A stretch of DNA of 64,000 nucleotides from Stratiolaelaps scimitus (taxonomy: Eukaryota > Arthropoda > Arachnida > Mesostigmata > Laelapidae). Location: the NCBI GenBank assembly GCA_019614645.1, contig JABWDB010000034.1:1488001-1552000 (forward strand), written 5' to 3'. The translations under genes were made by a program, and so were the position numbers. The notes under the pieces are model-generated. The model was not told where the DNA came from, ran no database searches, and saw only the letters and a list, made by a program, of their open reading frames with translations. This document shows, piece after piece, positions 43,905-54,606 of the stretch. Each line of letters opens with the position of its first letter. Position 1 is the stretch's first letter.

Positions 43905-44375
43905 TTTCTAGCGATTATTAGGTGGGGGGGATTAGCAGGGACCGGGGCTGAGACCGACATTGTCCCGAGGAACACGATGGCATTGCCTCTCTGCACAGCT
44001 AGGGATAGGCGTTGCAGAAGGAAAGATTCTGCGCGCTTGTCCCCAGTGGCGCGGATCAGCCTATCGTAGACCCCTTCGAGGAAGTTCGCGGTGAGGCGGC
44101 CGTGACCGCTTAAGGTCTCGAAAGCAAGGGAAGAAAAGAGGTGGGTTGCCTGGAGTGCGGCGTACTTCCGTAGCTTGGCCTTCTCCGCACGCGCTACCGC
44201 GTAACCGGGGGTGGTCGCACACCACTGTGCCGTCCCAAACGAGGTACTGGCCTCGGTGCAGGGGGATGAGAGTCAGGGCGGCGCCCGTCAGAGGTGTCGA
44301 GGCCCTGTAGCTCCCTTGTGCAAGGGATACCGGCGGAGTGGAGGGCCCTCGCGAGCGTGTCATTAAGCATCAAGT
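43905..44375 (-). pseudogene. LINE-A 3' end, reverse strand, longest copy
   Basis: On the minus strand an upstream frame reads LTLIPLHRGQYLVWDGTVV. A frameshift near 44220 leads into TTPGYAVARAEKAKLRKYAA, then LQATHLFSSLAFETLSGHGR, FLEGVYDRLIRATGDKRAES and FLLQRLSLAVQRGNAIVFLG. The V-W-D-x-T box, the basic K-Y box, the T-G-D-K-R box and the L-S-L-A-V-Q-R-G-N box in that order are characteristic of the C-terminal tail found in many invertebrate LINE proteins. The single frameshift is the only obvious lesion, so this is the youngest-looking LINE-A copy here. The tail CCTAATTATTG plus GAATAAATG supplies a poly(A) signal. Confidence 0.8.
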
Positions 44376-44878
44376 ACAATTGATACGCAAATATAGGCTA
44401 TTTAACACACAGTGTCTTGCTGACTGGTTACCTGTTGTTGTTAGTTATTTGATCATTTAAAGCTAACCCAGCAGACTAGCTTGGGACGCGCATCACTTAG
44501 TCAAAATCAGCGAATCGCTCCATTAAAAAGACTCGGCCGTTTCATTGTTAAGCCACAGTAACCCACGTTAAAAAACAGCTCACTCCTGGACGGACGTTGA
44601 AAGTCAGAGCTTGCCCCAAGTCAGTGTTCCATTTGATGACACCCAACATACTTATATAGAATGCTCTGTATATAATGCATACGCACTATGCATACGCAAT
44701 GTCTAGCATTTGCATCTGCATATAGCAACGCTTATTTACGTTCGCGCGTGTCTTTTTTCAGGTATTTTTATCTCTTAGAAATAATAGTGAAAAACAAGTG
44801 TCGTCTCATAGATTATTTCAAATCTCGAACAAATCACTAACACACCCTACCTGAGTGTGTTGGACATAACGTTCCATG
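44376..44878. other. Unassigned DNA
   Basis: Nothing recognised. Confidence 0.5.
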
Positions 44879-44945
44879 CTTTTATTATTAGTATGCACGA
44901 TGTCCATACCCCACCTCACCCCCGGGCCCTCAACGCGACGAAGCT
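44879..44945 (+). repeat. Direct repeat, first copy
   Basis: About 66 bp including GTCCATACCCCAC and CAACGCGACGAAGCT, repeated with a few changes at 45151-45216, about 270 bp downstream. Confidence 0.9.
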
Positions 44946-44987
44946 GCGCATTGATCTCACTTTCGGGAGATCATAAGTTCCCTCTAA

Positions 44988-45320
44988 TTGGATCTTTGTA
45001 AGATCATCTGGAAGCGCGATAACAACCCTGATGTGCATCTTGCGCGAACTGCAGAGCCGTTCTATGCAATGCGCCGGCTATTCCTCTTTATTGATTATGA
45101 TCCTGACACTATGACAGGGGCCACGCGTTGTTACCTGGAGGTAGCTATCTGCCTTTTATTAGGATGCACGAAGTCCATACCCCACTTCACTCCCGGGCCT
45201 TCAACGCGACGAAGCTCAGAGGTCGATGTCAAAAAGCTTGACCGCGCCGGCTGTGCACAGTCGCCAGCATATTTGGAGGGGCTGGTCAGATGGGTTTGTC
45301 GGATCGTTGCTCCGGGGTGA
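44988..45320 (+). CDS. Unidentified open frame between and across the direct repeats
   Basis: A 110-codon plus frame with mixed composition (for example DLCKIIWKRDNNPDVHLART and FLFIDYDPDTMTGATRCYL). It runs through the second direct repeat, and no domain is recognised. It might be part of a decayed element that carries the repeats. Confidence 0.2.
   Translation: MDLCKIIWKRDNNPDVHLARTAEPFYAMRRLFLFIDYDPDTMTGATRCYLEVAICLLLGCTKSIPHFTPGPSTRRSSEVDVKKLDRAGCAQSPAYLEGLVRWVCRIVAPG
45151..45216 (+). repeat. Direct repeat, second copy
   Basis: Matches 44879-44945, with small indels in the TTTATTA start. Confidence 0.9.
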
Positions 45321-45470
45321 TGATAACGTATCGCGGATTAGTGATAAGACGCCGCCCGCTGCCCGGCCGAGCAGCTGATTGAGCTAACTGATGTTCGTTG
45401 CGTGCAGCATTTTTCGCGACAGCCTCGGTGAGCCCAACACGAAAAAGTGATTCAGGGAATACTCAGTGCA

Positions 45471-45545
45471 GGTAAATGGTAAATGGTAAATGTTTATTGG
45501 TTTATTAAAGGAGCTGCAATTTTACAATGCTTAAGCTCTCTCATA
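45471..45545 (-). mobile_element. LINE-B 3' end, reverse strand
   Basis: On the minus strand: GAGCTTAAGCATTGTAAAAT, TGCAGCTCCTTTAATAAACC, AATAAACA and three ATTTACC tail units. It is the second copy of the 3' end seen at 37917-37985. Confidence 0.6.
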
Positions 45546-45720
45546 TGTCACACAGCAGGGCTCGATACAGGGTACACACCGATATGCGGTAGCCGATGCT
45601 GGCTCGATATTTATTTCAAGCAATTGCGCAGATGCGGTGTTCTTTGATGAACAAATGTCAAGCGAAATGCAAACGTCGCGTGATGTCAAATGTCACTCGT
45701 CCAGCGAGTAAAATAGATAT

Positions 45721-45803
45721 TTCCGGGCCGACCCTACAGCCAACATTGGACCCAGTACGCAGTACAACTGGTTTTGGCATTCATGCTTCGTAAGACATAC
45801 CCG
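45721..45803 (-). repeat. SINE-2 3' fragment, reverse strand, diverged
   Basis: On the minus strand: GTCTTACGAAGCATGAATGC, then ACCAGTTGTACTGCGTACTG and CCAATGTTGGCTGTAGGGTC. The order of blocks matches SINE-2 but the identity is low. Confidence 0.5.
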
Positions 45804-46074
45804 GACGAGCGCTGAGGTAGTGCTAACTATAGCCCAGCATCTGTTTGGACTTTTCGCACGAAACTCGATTCTTCTATTGTGGTCAACGTTGCGGTGTTAT
45901 TTCAAACCCATTTCAAAGAAGGAATCAATGGCATATATTATGGGATGAACCGGCTAGCATACAGATGAAAGAAGCACTTACAGAGATCATGTCGTCTCCT
46001 GTTATATCTGGTAATCTTGAATAATGCTCTGAAGGCAGGCTTAAGGCAGGAGGTCGTTTATAAACAGGAGTCTC

Positions 46075-46359
46075 GTGTTGATGGTAGAGGAGATCTTCAT
46101 CTATATGCACAGGGCTATAGCATCGCTATCTTGGTGTTCAAACACTCAAATCGTCTTATTAAACTTCGTCACGGCCAGTCCGAAGCCTGATGTGTCTTAT
46201 AATCTACAACACGTTGGATCTGGCCAATTGTCAAATGGTGATGTCCTTGGTGATAACCGCATTCATCGCCAACACATTTCTAGTCTCCACTTTCGTAAAC
46301 GTGTGAAAGACTATCTTAAAAGGTTAGAGTGCCCAACCACTGGCCCTCCAATAGCATGA
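46075..46359 (+). CDS. Unidentified open frame followed by AATAAA
   Basis: A 94-codon plus frame ends at TGA 46357-46359. An AATAAA lies at about 46432-46437. The translation (NLQHVGSGQLSNGDVLGDNR, LHFRKRVKDYLKRLECP) is not low complexity but is not recognised. It could be the last exon of an unknown gene or the end of a retroposed element. Confidence 0.2.
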   Translation: MLMVEEIFIYMHRAIASLSWCSNTQIVLLNFVTASPKPDVSYNLQHVGSGQLSNGDVLGDNRIHRQHISSLHFRKRVKDYLKRLECPTTGPPIA

Positions 46360-46439
46360 ATAGAAATAATTTGTCTAATTGGCTAAATTGTATGAATCAA
46401 TCATTTCAATGTTGTTACTACTGTATGTTTGAATAAATC

Positions 46440-47259
46440 AAGTATAATAATAGTAATCCTCTCAATTATAAACAATGAAAAATGTCCCACTCGAAATTCA
46501 AGGACCCGTTTATGTTCCCATGGAGAAACCAGCCCTCACCCAGATGGTTTATAGAAAACAAATAAGCCACTATAATTGTGTGCATGTTATGGCTCGAATG
46601 ATAACAGAGTTCCGTTTAATAGTAATGTCACATCTATATGCTCCCGAAATCCACTCCCGAAATAAAGGTTAGTGTTCCAACCACTAGGCCCTCGCCAATC
46701 AGCAAATGGGGTCGGAGTGGTTTACGACCGCAGTAGCAAGGACGGCGTCAATGAACAGGTGAGCCTGACAGAAAACCCTGTTGAGTATTACACCTAGCAG
46801 TGGCTATTTGAATGTATCCCGCCTTAAAAAGCTCTAGTATAACTACCGCGTTACTCATGGGTAATCCTTCGTAAAGAAACTTAGCTGTCTAATTGACTGG
46901 CGGCGTACCCTCAACGGGGGGAGGGTACATTTTCAGGGCTGCATTTCGCGTAAACAGACCAGCCTAGCCACGCCAAATTCCCAATCGCGCTGGTCGTATT
47001 TGTATGCCCGTTAGTCCTCTCCTACGCCATGCTCCGGCAGTCGATAGATTCGTAGCCGGGTGTATGTAGGTGTCTCGCAACGGCCTGAGCAGGAAGTCAT
47101 TGTCTACGGCTTCTGTTGTATGGGGCTGTGGTAACAGCATCGAGGAGCGGGTAGAAGTCTTAGCTCACACTGGATAAACAATACCACTTGATATCCGCAA
47201 CGCATTCAAATACCCTCTCAAACTTCTGACCTGCAACGAGATCGATGCAGAGCGACGGC
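46440..47259. other. Unassigned DNA
   Basis: Short frame at 46475-46672, not recognised. Nothing else seen. Confidence 0.5.
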
Positions 47260-48540
47260 CAGACTTCTTGTTCAGCATGGTACGGAGTATACATCATTCC
47301 GGGACCCTCTCCACAGCCCTAGTTCCCAACTATAGTCCTACTGCGGGAGATCCGCAGGCGCAGCCTTGGTTCGATTCCTGGCCTTCGCGGCGAAGGTACG
47401 ACTACCCACCGACAACCAACGCGACACTAGACTACACCATGGCTCGCCAGAGCCACAATCTCTGTCGATTCGTTCTATTCTATACGTCTCCCGAGCCTCT
47501 GCATCCCTGCAACTCACTGTTCCTGCGTCCCGCCTTCACTGTGCCGTGCGGTTGTCCGCTCCGCCCAATTTCCGTACTGCTTGCCAATTTTTCCTGCTAG
47601 GCCAATCTTATTTCTAGGTCTTGTCCTATTCCCACCACCTTCGTCCTGCCTCTCTGCCTGCCATACGCCGTGCTGCGGCTGCTCCCGGAAGGCTACTTTC
47701 CGGCTGCGTCTCGCTGAGGACGGGCCCCGCGGGGAACGGCACGCTCCTCGGTCGTGGTGACCGGCTCTCGGGGGCAGCGCTATCAAACGTGATCGATAAC
47801 ACCTCCACGGCTGGTGCCGTTTCCTCTGGACGTTAGCGGACCCCGCTGGCCTCACTGGCGCTGTTCCCCGTCGCTCGCCTGCTCTGTGGCTCGTTGCGGT
47901 GGGCGGGCATTTTTATTTGGAACAAGCCCCGAATCTCTCTCTCTCTCCCTCTCTTTCTCTCTCTCTCTCTCTCCCTCTCTTTCTCTCTCTCTCTCACCAG
48001 TTTTCTTTGGCCTCTCGTTGTGTCGCCAGTGCCTCAGTGCTTCGAGCTAGGCCTCCTCGGACCCTGCGGGCCTGTCGGTTAGGAGTGGCCTGGAGGGTGG
48101 CTGACAGTGGAGGATCTCGGAAACCTTCTGCAGAAGGAGAAAATGACGAGTGACAAAGAGCGGAGAAAGGAGAAAGATGGTCACGAACTTGAAGCGGAAG
48201 AAGAGGTCGGGCGGCTGTGACCAATGGCGGCCAGCGGCAAAAAGGAGTGTGGACTCACTCCCGCAGGAGCGAGCGCCCACAGCGTCGCTGGCCCCACGAG
48301 TCGGCAACCGCCACCACTGCGGGGAGGCGATGTCGCTCGTTGCTGCGGCAGAGAGAGAGACCCACCGCGTTGCGCTGAAGTAGACAATTTCAGAGCGGTC
48401 GAGGAGGATGTACGATGAAGGGGAGAACATTTTGGAGGGTATTACGAGAGGAAGGCGGCCGTAGCTGCGTTTGGCCAGCAGTTGTAATATAGCTGCCGAC
48501 TGCGGGTCTAGTAAAGTCATCATACACAGGCGCCGCTATT
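47260..48540. promoter_or_regulatory. GC-rich patch with a long CT tract; possible promoter or 5' exon
   Basis: CpG-rich sequence holds a polypyrimidine (CT)n tract at about 47933-47997. Frames are open on both strands (plus 47268-47600, minus 47514-47855, minus 48047-48523). No product is recognised. The CT tract is the complement of GAGA-type promoter repeats, which makes a regulatory role possible but unproven. Confidence 0.2.
47933..47997. repeat. (CT)n polypyrimidine tract
   Basis: CTCTCTCTCT units with CCCTCTCTTT interruptions repeated twice. Confidence 0.95.
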
Positions 48541-48716
48541 TTGTACATTCTCGCTTCGCTTGTCCGATGGGATCCGGCCGACAAGAACATGAAAGTGAAC
48601 GCAAATGAGAGTTACGAGAGAGGACGCGGGAACGGGACGCCAATACAAACGGAACCAGCTAACGGGGGAGTCCTGTTCGGAGCAGAGAAGGATCTCAATT
48701 ACTGCCACTGCACAAG

Positions 48717-48717
<1 letters not shown>

Positions 48718-48749
<32 letters not shown>

Positions 48750-48790
48750 CTTCTTCCTGCGAGGGTGTTCGTATATATATGTATATATAT
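48718..48790. repeat. Two (TA)n tracts
   Basis: TA runs at about 48718-48749 and 48772-48790, separated by CTTCTTCCTGCGAGGGTGTT. Confidence 0.9.
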
Positions 48791-48889
48791 AAGAAGCGTT
48801 TGTTCGCTAGAAACGACAACCTGAACTCCAGTCTCAGGATATAGCAGGCTATCTCTTAGTGACAGCTCAGTCGGCAGCAAACGGCATAG

Positions 48890-49700
48890 TGGCACGCGGA
48901 TGCTCCCACAAGAACGCCCTTGTGCCCCCTTTTCCTCGCTAAAGAGCGCGCCCCCCCCCCCCCCCACACACTCACATACACGGCCACAGGCGCGATGTAC
49001 GGAAACACCCACTGAGACAGGGTGGCCAGCATGTCAGCTTGAGCTTGGCGGTTTCTGCTGCCCAAAAGGGGCGTGTGAGAATCCTTTACATCCGGCGGCG
49101 GCAGCGGCAACGGCGCAGCTGGGTGGAATTCTCTTCATTCTTGCTGTCACTGTCTTCTCCCTTGTGTTCCCCCTCCTCTGACTCTTGCCTCTCTCTGTCT
49201 CCCAGTCTCTCGGCACCACTGGTCAGTAAAGGCTGGCAGCAACGGACAGCGGAAAGTCACCAATGCGCTGTTCCCCCTGCGACATCACAGACCCCCCCCC
49301 GGTCACTGAGATTTCCCGCTTTGTTTCCTACACTGTCTTCTTCGGGAGCGGGCAAAGGCGCCTGTAGAGCCCGTGTTTGAAGCCGGAGGCGGCCCTCACC
49401 GCGAGAACACGAAATCGCTTGTATTCGTCGCACTTGTACACAGTACCTCGGCTAGACGGCGGCGTTCGTGGTTGGGTTTTACCGCATCGTGGGAAAAAGG
49501 GACGGCTTTGGGTCTCGCAACTTTCGATGGCTAACGAGGAGGGAACCGATCACTGCGGAACGAAGCCGACCGAAGGCGAATACTCTGTACGAAGCCGCGG
49601 TGTTGGTTGCTAGGTACGTAAGGGTACATGGCACTCGGGTTTCGTGCTATTGAAGGCCGACTACCTAGGTGGCTACGTTCGAGGCTCGCTTCGAGTTCTC
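48890..49700. other. GC-rich patch with homopolymer C runs
   Basis: C-run at about 48950-48965 and a C9 run at 49292-49300. Overlapping frames (for example plus 49039-49380, 113 codons) are not recognised. Confidence 0.3.
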
Positions 49701-50730
49701 TTGGGAACGGCTTCCCGTAGACTGAGTCTAGCTAGGATGGACGTTGCTGGCCAGGGAGGCTAGCCACTGCTACCGAAACCTCGGAGCCGTTCATGTACGC
49801 AAGACTATAGGGGGTACAGGCAGGGCGAAACAGGATGGAGGTCGCAGGTCGCCGCAGGAAACAGGATGAAACCAAGTGTGTGCATAATGTATCTCGCACA
49901 ACTTGTCCTGCTGCTGGTGTTCCGTAGTGTTTGCTCGGCCTATCTGTGATTCGACCGTAATGCGATTCGCGATCGTAGATCACTGTCCGCTCTAAACGAA
50001 CGCAGGTCAGTCTGCACTCGTGTCTTGTAGAAGGAGCCCAAATTGAGTGCAGATATAATCGGAACTGCCCTTCAAAGAACTCGCCCTTCTTATATAGTTA
50101 GATGTGTACATGTAGCTCTTATTGAACTTATTCTCTGGCAGGGAGTCGTTCCGGCTGCTCGGCGCAGGAGCCCAGCTACGACTTAGACGGCGGGAAGCGT
50201 ACAACTCACAGAACTTTTAATTAGCCAAACGTCAATGACTATTAGGCAATGACAAAGTTCTTGGAATTGGATTTTCTACGGAACTGCTTTCTTTCTAATA
50301 TTGATCAGAAAACTACGGAGATTTCTCTGAGCAGGCTTATCGAATCAGATAAGGGACGGCAGTTCTCCTATATCTTAATAATTATTCAGCGAACTCCACT
50401 ATATCGTTGGACCGGCAATACACATATCTACATACAAGCGGCGCCAGACATTGAAAGAGCATTAATGCTCCCTTTGTAAAAAGGTTTATTAACAGATTAT
50501 TGCTCGTCGCCAACTGCGCAAGCGGAGCTTACGAGCTCGAGTCTGCTGGACTGAGTCCCGCAGTGCGGCATATTGGCCACACCGAGTTTAGCCTCATGAC
50601 CTTGTAGTACAAGATTTAATAATAACAGTATCATTAACTACGTTGACTATTGTAAAAGTAATTACTGTTCGCTTTAAACAGGCGATATTGAACGAGATCC
50701 GATAACCCTGCGATAGGTGGCCGCATTCTC
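49701..50730. other. Unassigned DNA with a short frame at 50249-50479
   Basis: The 76-codon plus frame (ATG at 50249) has protein-like composition (TKFLELDFLRNCFLSNIDQ) but no recognised family or support from flanking signals. Confidence 0.35.
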
Positions 50731-50731
50731 A

Positions 50732-50817
<86 letters not shown>

Positions 50818-50826
50818 ATTATTAGT
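50731..50826. repeat. (ATT)n microsatellite
   Basis: About 31 ATT units with TTG and AATT interruptions. The minus-strand poly-Asn frame through it is an artefact. Confidence 0.95.
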
Positions 50827-51365
50827 ATTACCATAACCGTGTGTCCTGATAAATTGTCTCAACACTCGTAGCGCGAAGCACTCGTCTCTTACGGGTGCCT
50901 GACCCGGACAAACTGCCTATATTGATCAACCACTATAGGCACACACGGTCTGGCCATGTGAGCCTATGCTGGGTCCCCGCAAACGTGTGCCTCTATCGTG
51001 TGCTGTTGATCTAAGCACGTTTGCAACCGTCCGTATTCATGTGATCAGATGCGCTTTTATGTGCACCCTTTGTCAGAGTGCTGCTTCTTTGAAGTGAGTC
51101 TTATTGGTGGCAATATTTCTCGTTGTGACACACTACGGACACCCCACCTTGGCCGTTTCCCCGGAAGACAAATGCCCGCCCTTATGTTAAGCCGTGTACT
51201 TTGGTTGCCCTCATATCTGAAGTAGTGGACAAAGTGGCCCTCTACGAGAACTGGCATAAGTGCATGCATGTACTCGTATGCAGTCAGAGACACAGGCGCC
51301 GCTTCGTGGCATGTCCTTTCGGCTGCCGGCTGTAACTAGGCACAACAATGCATGAATCTTACCCC
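50827..51365. other. Unassigned DNA
   Basis: Nothing recognised. Confidence 0.5.
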
Positions 51366-51369
51366 CGTA

Positions 51370-51410
51370 TCTTTTTTTTCTTTTTCCTTTCTCTCTCTCT
51401 CTGTTCCTCT
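51370..51410. repeat. Polypyrimidine tract with (CT)n
   Basis: T8 followed by TTTTTCC and (CT)6. Confidence 0.85.
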
Positions 51411-51479
51411 TTCCGCCATCTTTCATCTTTCCACCTTAGTTTCTTCCGCTCGGCGAGAAACGCCCGCTCTTCATTAACG

Positions 51480-51930
51480 GTGGCATGCACGTTATGCGTG
51501 CGCGTCCTCTGGGTCCGTCTTCGCCGCGAGACCCCCCCGATGGCTCACGACCGCCTCGGCCTGTTCACCCGGCTAGGGTCCCGTCAACGACGTCCAAAAC
51601 GTCGCGAACACCCTCCACCCCTTCTTGTAAGTGCAGTCGGAGCCTTTTGTGGCCGCGGGACTGGGCAGCGGTGAGCTGCCCAGTCATCGCGGCTGCTACT
51701 GCTGCTGCTGTTTCTTTAAAAGTTGTCGACTGGGCCCCACTTTAAAAACGGACGCGTTCACTTCGGGATGCCCGGGGGCGTGCCATTGCGCTATCTCCAC
51801 CGCTGGCCTCGACACCGTCCCAGACGTTGCAGTTGCACTGACCTGCGTGCTTTCTGCGTGCGGCGCGACTTCTCGACCGCTTGACCGCGCACGTCGTTGG
51901 CTCCGGCGAACCTCGTAGTGCCACCCGGTA
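51480..51930. other. GC-rich patch containing a stable hairpin
   Basis: Frames are open on both strands without recognised products. It holds the inverted repeat at 51652-51693. Confidence 0.3.
51652..51693. repeat. Two-part hairpin, 6 + 11 bp stem, 5-nt loop
   Basis: Inner stem GACTGGGCAGC (51659-51669) pairs with GCTGCCCAGTC (51675-51685) around loop GGTGA. Outer stem GCCGCG (51652-51657) pairs with CGCGGC (51688-51693), with a 1-nt/2-nt internal loop. Confidence 0.9.
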
Positions 51931-52544
51931 AACAAGATGCCACGCACGGGTGTGTGTGTGTGAAAAGTGGGTGTATCCATCCAGATGAGGGTACGCGGTG
52001 CTAGATGTGGGCTGCAGTGTATCTGTGTGCGTGGGTATACCGCATGCGCGTGTGTAAATATCGCGTATGGGTAACGAGGAGTCGAGGGCATGTAAAGCAA
52101 GATAAGATACGGGCTTGTTGGGGCCGATGCAAGAGCTTGTAAAGAAAACCGTGCCTGTGGCGGTCATATGAAAGTACAATGATGCCAACGAATGCAGTTG
52201 GACTCCGTTGAAAAGCAAATTTAAAAGGGGGCCAGGGGATCGATTGTCGGGTTGTCTGCAATTTCCATGCTTTCTTTGTTTGCGATGACGATATTTCGTT
52301 AGGCCAGCATTCGCTTACCGTTCGCTACGTACATAGCTTACTGTAGTGGGCCTTTGCACTTGGCGATTTCCATCAGGTTGTTACTATGTTTTTATGCTCG
52401 CTCAAGGTCAGCAACACAGATGGTATCATCTCGAATGTTCGTATTTACAGGCTATATGTAATAGTAATGAGGGTCGTTGACGACATTTTTGAAGAAGCCG
52501 ACGATATTCACCACAGCCGCTCTAAACTCAGCCTTCACTGCATA
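51931..52544. other. Unassigned DNA
   Basis: A short GT run at about 51950-51962. Nothing else recognised. Confidence 0.5.
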
Positions 52545-52566
52545 TGTATATATCTATATATATATA

Positions 52567-52642
<76 letters not shown>

Positions 52643-52648
52643 TATATG
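52545..52648. repeat. (TA)n microsatellite with ATCT interruptions
   Basis: About 100 bp, same structure as the tract at 1759-1858 (TA runs broken by single TATCTA steps). Confidence 0.95.
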
Positions 52649-53204
52649 AAGATGCAGAAGCTAGAAAAGGCGAGGTGGATCCAGCATAAATACCGAACAA
52701 TCACAGATGACCCTGATTGTCCGTCTCTAAACAGAGCTTACCCGAGATCATCCCTAAATGGGACGCAAGGTGCACTAGGAAATTTTCTAATTTTCCACCT
52801 CTTCTCCTCCTCCGCTTCGCCTATTTATTCCAGCTGATTAGCAACCATCGACAGCCATAAGTTCGTTTGACAGCTAAAGGCGGCGAGTTCGTTTGGCATC
52901 TCCACCGCCGCTGCACGAGAGGGAGACCCTGGCGGCAGCTGGGCCGCGTCTACCTCAGCCACCATCTCTCCCTTCTTCCGCTTCCTGGCGAATCCGCTGC
53001 TTTCACGTTACCGAGCTTTCGGGGAGATGGAGTGCTGATGCAAAAGTAGCGGCGGAAGCCGTGGCGGCCTCGACCGAAGCTCGCCGTCGATCGCTCACGT
53101 GGGCGCTGTGCCAATCTCGACAGCGGCGTCAAAAATTCTTCCGAGGTTTTTCCATCATTTTCCATTTCCACGCTACGGAGCGTGAAGCGCAGAGGGGATG
53201 AATG
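52649..53204. other. Unassigned DNA, GC-rich after 52.88 kb
   Basis: A 102-codon plus frame (52893-53201) and a minus frame oppose each other. Not recognised. Confidence 0.35.
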
Positions 53205-53205
53205 A

Positions 53206-53241
<36 letters not shown>

Positions 53242-53248
53242 TATATAT
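53205..53248. repeat. (TA)n microsatellite
   Basis: TA tract with a CA interruption. Confidence 0.9.
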
Positions 53249-53565
53249 GGCTGTTGGAAGGGCTGGGAAGTGCTTCAGCGAGGCAGAGTAGAGGGATAGC
53301 TCACGCATGTACGAACAAACGCTTGAGAAAATATTTGAAAAGGTGACTACGTGTACGACACATAGATACGGAATAGCAGGAATAGTGGAGATTGTCCGTA
53401 GAAACGTATAGTTTCTTATAAGGCTGATTGTCGGTTGTATGTTGCCTGTAATAATGCATGAAAATAGTAATGATACAGTGGCCAATAGTCAAGGGGAAAC
53501 AAGCAGGAACACAATGTGTTTTAGGCCAATTGTTTCAGCCGATCTCAAGATGGAGGGGCGCCGAG

Positions 53566-53775
53566 CGCAGTGGCGTAGTGGTGCATTCGCGGGCGCATAC
53601 ATTGCCGATCGGAATAGACACATAGGTGCATACATGGGTTCGATTCCTGCCGTTGCATTTAAAAGGGGTCAGTCTTACGAAGCAATGCTAAAAGCAGTAC
53701 CGTGGACGTTAAATGTTGGCTGAGAGTCAGCCTGAAAACCTTGGTTACATGTTGGCTGAGAGCCGGACCGAACAA
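53566..53775 (+). repeat. SINE-2 copy with a duplicated 3' end
   Basis: Head near GCAGTGGCGTAGTGGTGCAT, B box GGGTTCGATTCC, then AAAGGGGTCAGTCTTACGAA, GCAATGCTAAAAGCAGTACC and GTGGACGTTAAATGTTGGCT. The 3' block ATGTTGGCTGAGAG occurs twice (53713 and 53749), 36 bp apart, so the tail is tandemly duplicated. Confidence 0.75.
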
Positions 53776-54497
53776 CGTATCTCGAGGTAGGTTTACCAAG
53801 ATTGCAGGGTGTCCAAACCCATGTTGGCTAATCTAGAGAGGAAGCAGAAAGCATGCGACGGTAATCCCTAGTTAAATAGTTAGGGTTTTTTGTCCCGAAT
53901 TCATTACGTGCATCACAATAGGCGAACATGGACTTCTACTATTGTACATGGACTTGTCCAAAATGGAATTTATTTACGGGGTGACAGAACTGCGTTATGG
54001 CACAAAACTGTCATATGGGATTATTCCATGCACAGTTATTTAGTTGCTTCGTTAACCTCGTCTGCTCACGATAACAAAACAAAAATCGCAAAAAGCACAT
54101 GCCAAAGAAAGAGTTATGATTGAAGTCTTACGAAATGGCTGATAACCTCAGATCTCAATGCCGATTATGTATGAGAGTCAATATGGACTCAGTGGGTTCG
54201 AGCGTCCACGAACATTGCTTACTCTTCTCAGATGGCTAATTACGCTCTGCTCGTCATTAGATATAAGGTCTGGGTACAAGGACCCCGTTGATCGATCTTT
54301 TTGCTTTCAATCCATTCCACGAATGCTGCTCTTATTTTTCTTCCCAACGACAACAGATGGGCGTGATCAACTACAGCTTTCCCAACCGAACTTGAATTTC
54401 CGTTTGAGGCTGGGGAGCGCTCGCAGCCCTTCTCCGATCAGAAAGTTTGCCGGACTTATCTGTGTGGCTGCATTGCGAGAGATGTTGCTAGGAAAAA
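53776..54497. other. Unassigned DNA
   Basis: Frames at 53890-54123 and 54158-54526 are not recognised. The latter runs into a SINE-3 copy. Confidence 0.45.
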
Positions 54498-54606
54498 TCC
54501 ACACCTCCCGAAAGGCCAGGATTTGAATCGGCGACCTGGGACATGTCTCATAGCCGGTCTGGTGACCACCAAGCTGTGTCCCTGGGACGCTTCCCACCTG
54601 GGCGAC
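54498..54606 (-). repeat. SINE-3 copy, reverse strand
   Basis: On the minus strand: CCCAGGGACACAGCTTGGTG, GTCACCAGACCGGCTATGAG, ACATGTCCCAGGTCGCCGAT and the B box GATTCAAATCC. The AGCTTGGTGGTCACCAGA segment resembles a tRNA A-box arm. It shares its layout with 39776-39892. Confidence 0.65.

Noticed and set aside
50634..50834. Poly-Asn protein on the minus strand
   Set aside because: It is the (ATT)n microsatellite read in frame.
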